Positions 16,171 through 17,294 of a DNA stretch of 17,294 bases are shown piece after piece (the first letter of the stretch is position 1; every line of letters starts with the position of its first letter). The DNA comes from JBFJVZ01 sp041623895 (lineage in GTDB: Bacteria > Planctomycetota > Planctomycetia > Pirellulales > Pirellulaceae). The DNA is taken from the NCBI GenBank assembly GCA_041623895.1, contig JBFJVZ010000120.1, positions 1 through 17,294 on the forward strand, given 5' to 3'. The notes under the pieces are model-generated. The model made no database searches. It worked only from the letters and a program-made list of their open reading frames with translations, and was not told the origin of the DNA. Position numbers and translations under genes: made by a program.

Positions 16171-17079
16171 ATGCGTTTATTACTGCTATTGCTTGTCGTC
16201 ACGACGATAACCGTCTGCCCGGCTGCTGCACAGCAAGATCCGGATGACGGAAAACTGAGAATCATTTGTTTTGGTGCCCATCCCGATGACGCGGAATACA
16301 AGAGCGGGGGCACGGCGGCGTTATGGGCTGCCCAAGGGCACCACGTCAAACTGGTTTCGGTCACCAATGGCGACATTGGTCATTGGGGCATGGCGGGAGG
16401 CCCGTTGGCGATTCGCCGCACGGCGGAGTCTGCAGAGGTCGCAAAGCGGTTGGGCGTCACGTCGGAAGTCCTTGACATTCACGATGGCGAGCTGATGCCG
16501 ACACTGGAAAATCGGCGGACCATCACCAGGCAAATCCGCGAGTGGGAAGCCGACATCGTGATTGCCCACCGGCCATGGGACTACCATCCCGATCATCGTT
16601 ACGTCGGTGTGCTCGTTCAGGACGCCGCATTCATGGTGACCGTCCCCTTCTTCTGCCCCAATACGCCACCGCTGAAGAAGAATCCAGTTTTCCTGTACTC
16701 GAGCGATGGTTTCAAAAAGCCGTACCCGTTTGAAGCCGACATCGCCGTGGCAATTGACTCCGTGTTTGACAAGAAAGTCAATGCCTTGACGGCACTCGTG
16801 TCACAGACGTTCGAGGGAGGTGCGCTGGGCAGCGCGGCGAAAACATCACAATCGCCGCCCGAGTCACAGCCGGAATTGCGTGAACAGTGGCTGAAGGAAA
16901 AGTGGGTTCGCCGCCAGAGTGGCGAAGCAAAGCGATTTCGCAATGCTCTTGTCCGCTGGTACGGCGAAGAACAAGCGGATCAGGTTCAGTACGCCGAGGC
17001 CTTTGAGATCTGTGAATACGGACGCCAGCCAACCGACGCCGAGATCCGAGAACTGTTTCCGTTCTTCCCCGAGCCGTGA
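16171..17079 (+). CDS. Secreted PIG-L family deacetylase (LmbE-like)
   Basis: The 302-residue protein begins with a signal peptide (MRLLLLLLVV..., likely cut after PAAA at about 20), pointing to the periplasm or outside. The PIG-L/LmbE zinc motif AHPDDAE lies at 36-42 (His 37, Asp 40), with the third zinc ligand in HPDHR at 139-143. TNGDIGHWG at 65-73 and the RR..E...A...LG helix are also typical. Known members remove N-acetyl groups from GlcNAc-type sugars (GlcNAc-PI, mycothiol precursor, chitobiose, teicoplanin); most act in the cytoplasm, so the signal peptide is notable. The substrate is unknown; secreted members could act on imported or degraded amino sugars. A GGAG 8 bases before ATG 16171 supports the start. 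The gene is divergent from the heptad-repeat protein, with 173 bp between them, and no partner gene follows within the window. Confidence 0.92.
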   Translation: MRLLLLLLVVTTITVCPAAAQQDPDDGKLRIICFGAHPDDAEYKSGGTAALWAAQGHHVKLVSVTNGDIGHWGMAGGPLAIRRTAESAEVAKRLGVTSEVLDIHDGELMPTLENRRTITRQIREWEADIVIAHRPWDYHPDHRYVGVLVQDAAFMVTVPFFCPNTPPLKKNPVFLYSSDGFKKPYPFEADIAVAIDSVFDKKVNALTALVSQTFEGGALGSAAKTSQSPPESQPELREQWLKEKWVRRQSGEAKRFRNALVRWYGEEQADQVQYAEAFEICEYGRQPTDAEIRELFPFFPEP

Positions 17080-17294
17080 CGGGGAAATGGAGCCTTCACC
17101 CCCGTAGGCCTGCGACTCCGTTGGCAGGCCGCTTCCGAAATGAATCGTCTTTATCGATCTGTTTTGCGGCAAAGCCGGATATGCCCTGCGAACGGAGTCG
17201 CAGGACTACTTTGCAAGCCGGACGCTCTCCCTGTCGTGACCTGCATACGGCTACCCCTAAAGCAATTTCATCATTGATGTGGGATCATCGGTAG
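17080..17294. other. Noncoding right end
   Basis: No supportable gene is seen. One open frame starts at GTG 17076 inside the PIG-L stop region, but it runs through the inverted repeat at 17104-17209 and has an Arg/Pro/Ser-rich composition unlike a real protein. The last 85 bases show no other structure that I can identify. Confidence 0.6.
17104..17209. repeat. Inverted-repeat element downstream of the PIG-L gene
   Basis: A 19-bp arm (17104-17122) is complementary to 17191-17209 with one mismatch, including a 14-bp perfect core (CCTGCGACTCCGTT). Each arm can also fold alone: 17107-17113 with 17124-17130 (7 bp), and 17185-17191 with 17198-17204 (7 bp). The two hairpins plus long-range pairing look like a paired palindromic (REPIN-like) element rather than a terminator. 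It begins 25 bp after the gene stop. Confidence 0.7.

Noticed and set aside
17076..17294. Open frame overlapping the PIG-L stop codon
   Set aside because: It runs through the inverted repeat at 17104-17209, has unusual Arg/Pro/Ser-rich composition and matches no family known to me.

Overview
The window looks like chromosomal DNA from a planctomycete, most likely in or near the Rhodopirellula/Pirellulaceae group. This is an inference from three things: a very large secreted alpha-2-macroglobulin protein carrying TPR domains, weak or absent Shine-Dalgarno sequences before several genes, and many short palindromic repeats between genes. No rRNA, tRNA, CRISPR array, transposase or phage gene was seen.

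Layout. Positions 1-545 hold no convincing gene, only two imperfect palindromes. Positions 546-8966 (+) are one giant gene for a secreted 2806-residue protein: an N-terminal TPR region, macroglobulin domains, a thioester-domain fold without the thioester motif, then a second TPR block and a second macroglobulin-like block. Its stop codon lies in a palindromic repeat element (8963-9075) that is followed by a truncated second copy (9072-9115). A gamma-class carbonic anhydrase-like hexapeptide-repeat protein follows (9164-9661, +), convergent with a membrane-anchored SGNH/GDSL hydrolase (9793-10863, -).

A near-perfect 24-bp inverted repeat (10899-10974) sits at the 5' side of the SGNH gene. Divergent from it is a plus-strand run: a small DUF5989-like membrane protein (11114-11332), a secreted five-repeat FG-GAP/VCBS protein (11349-12563), a GT2 polyprenyl-phosphate sugar synthase-like glycosyltransferase (12753-13880) and a GT39/ArnT-like membrane glycosyltransferase (13887-15476). 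The last two are 6 bp apart and form a plausible pair: one makes a lipid-linked sugar, the other transfers it outside the membrane. A small secreted protein with five tandem heptads (15581-15997, -) and a secreted PIG-L-type deacetylase (16171-17079, +) are divergent. The right end (17080-17294) is noncoding and carries another inverted-repeat element.

Most of the gene set concerns the cell envelope: a secreted macroglobulin, SGNH hydrolase, sugar-lipid transfer, a secreted deacetylase and two small envelope proteins. The most unusual points are the duplicated TPR-macroglobulin architecture of the giant protein, the SGNH/DUF5989 pair found without the SxtJ and carbamoyltransferase genes I associate with it, and the density of unrelated palindromic repeats at gene borders.
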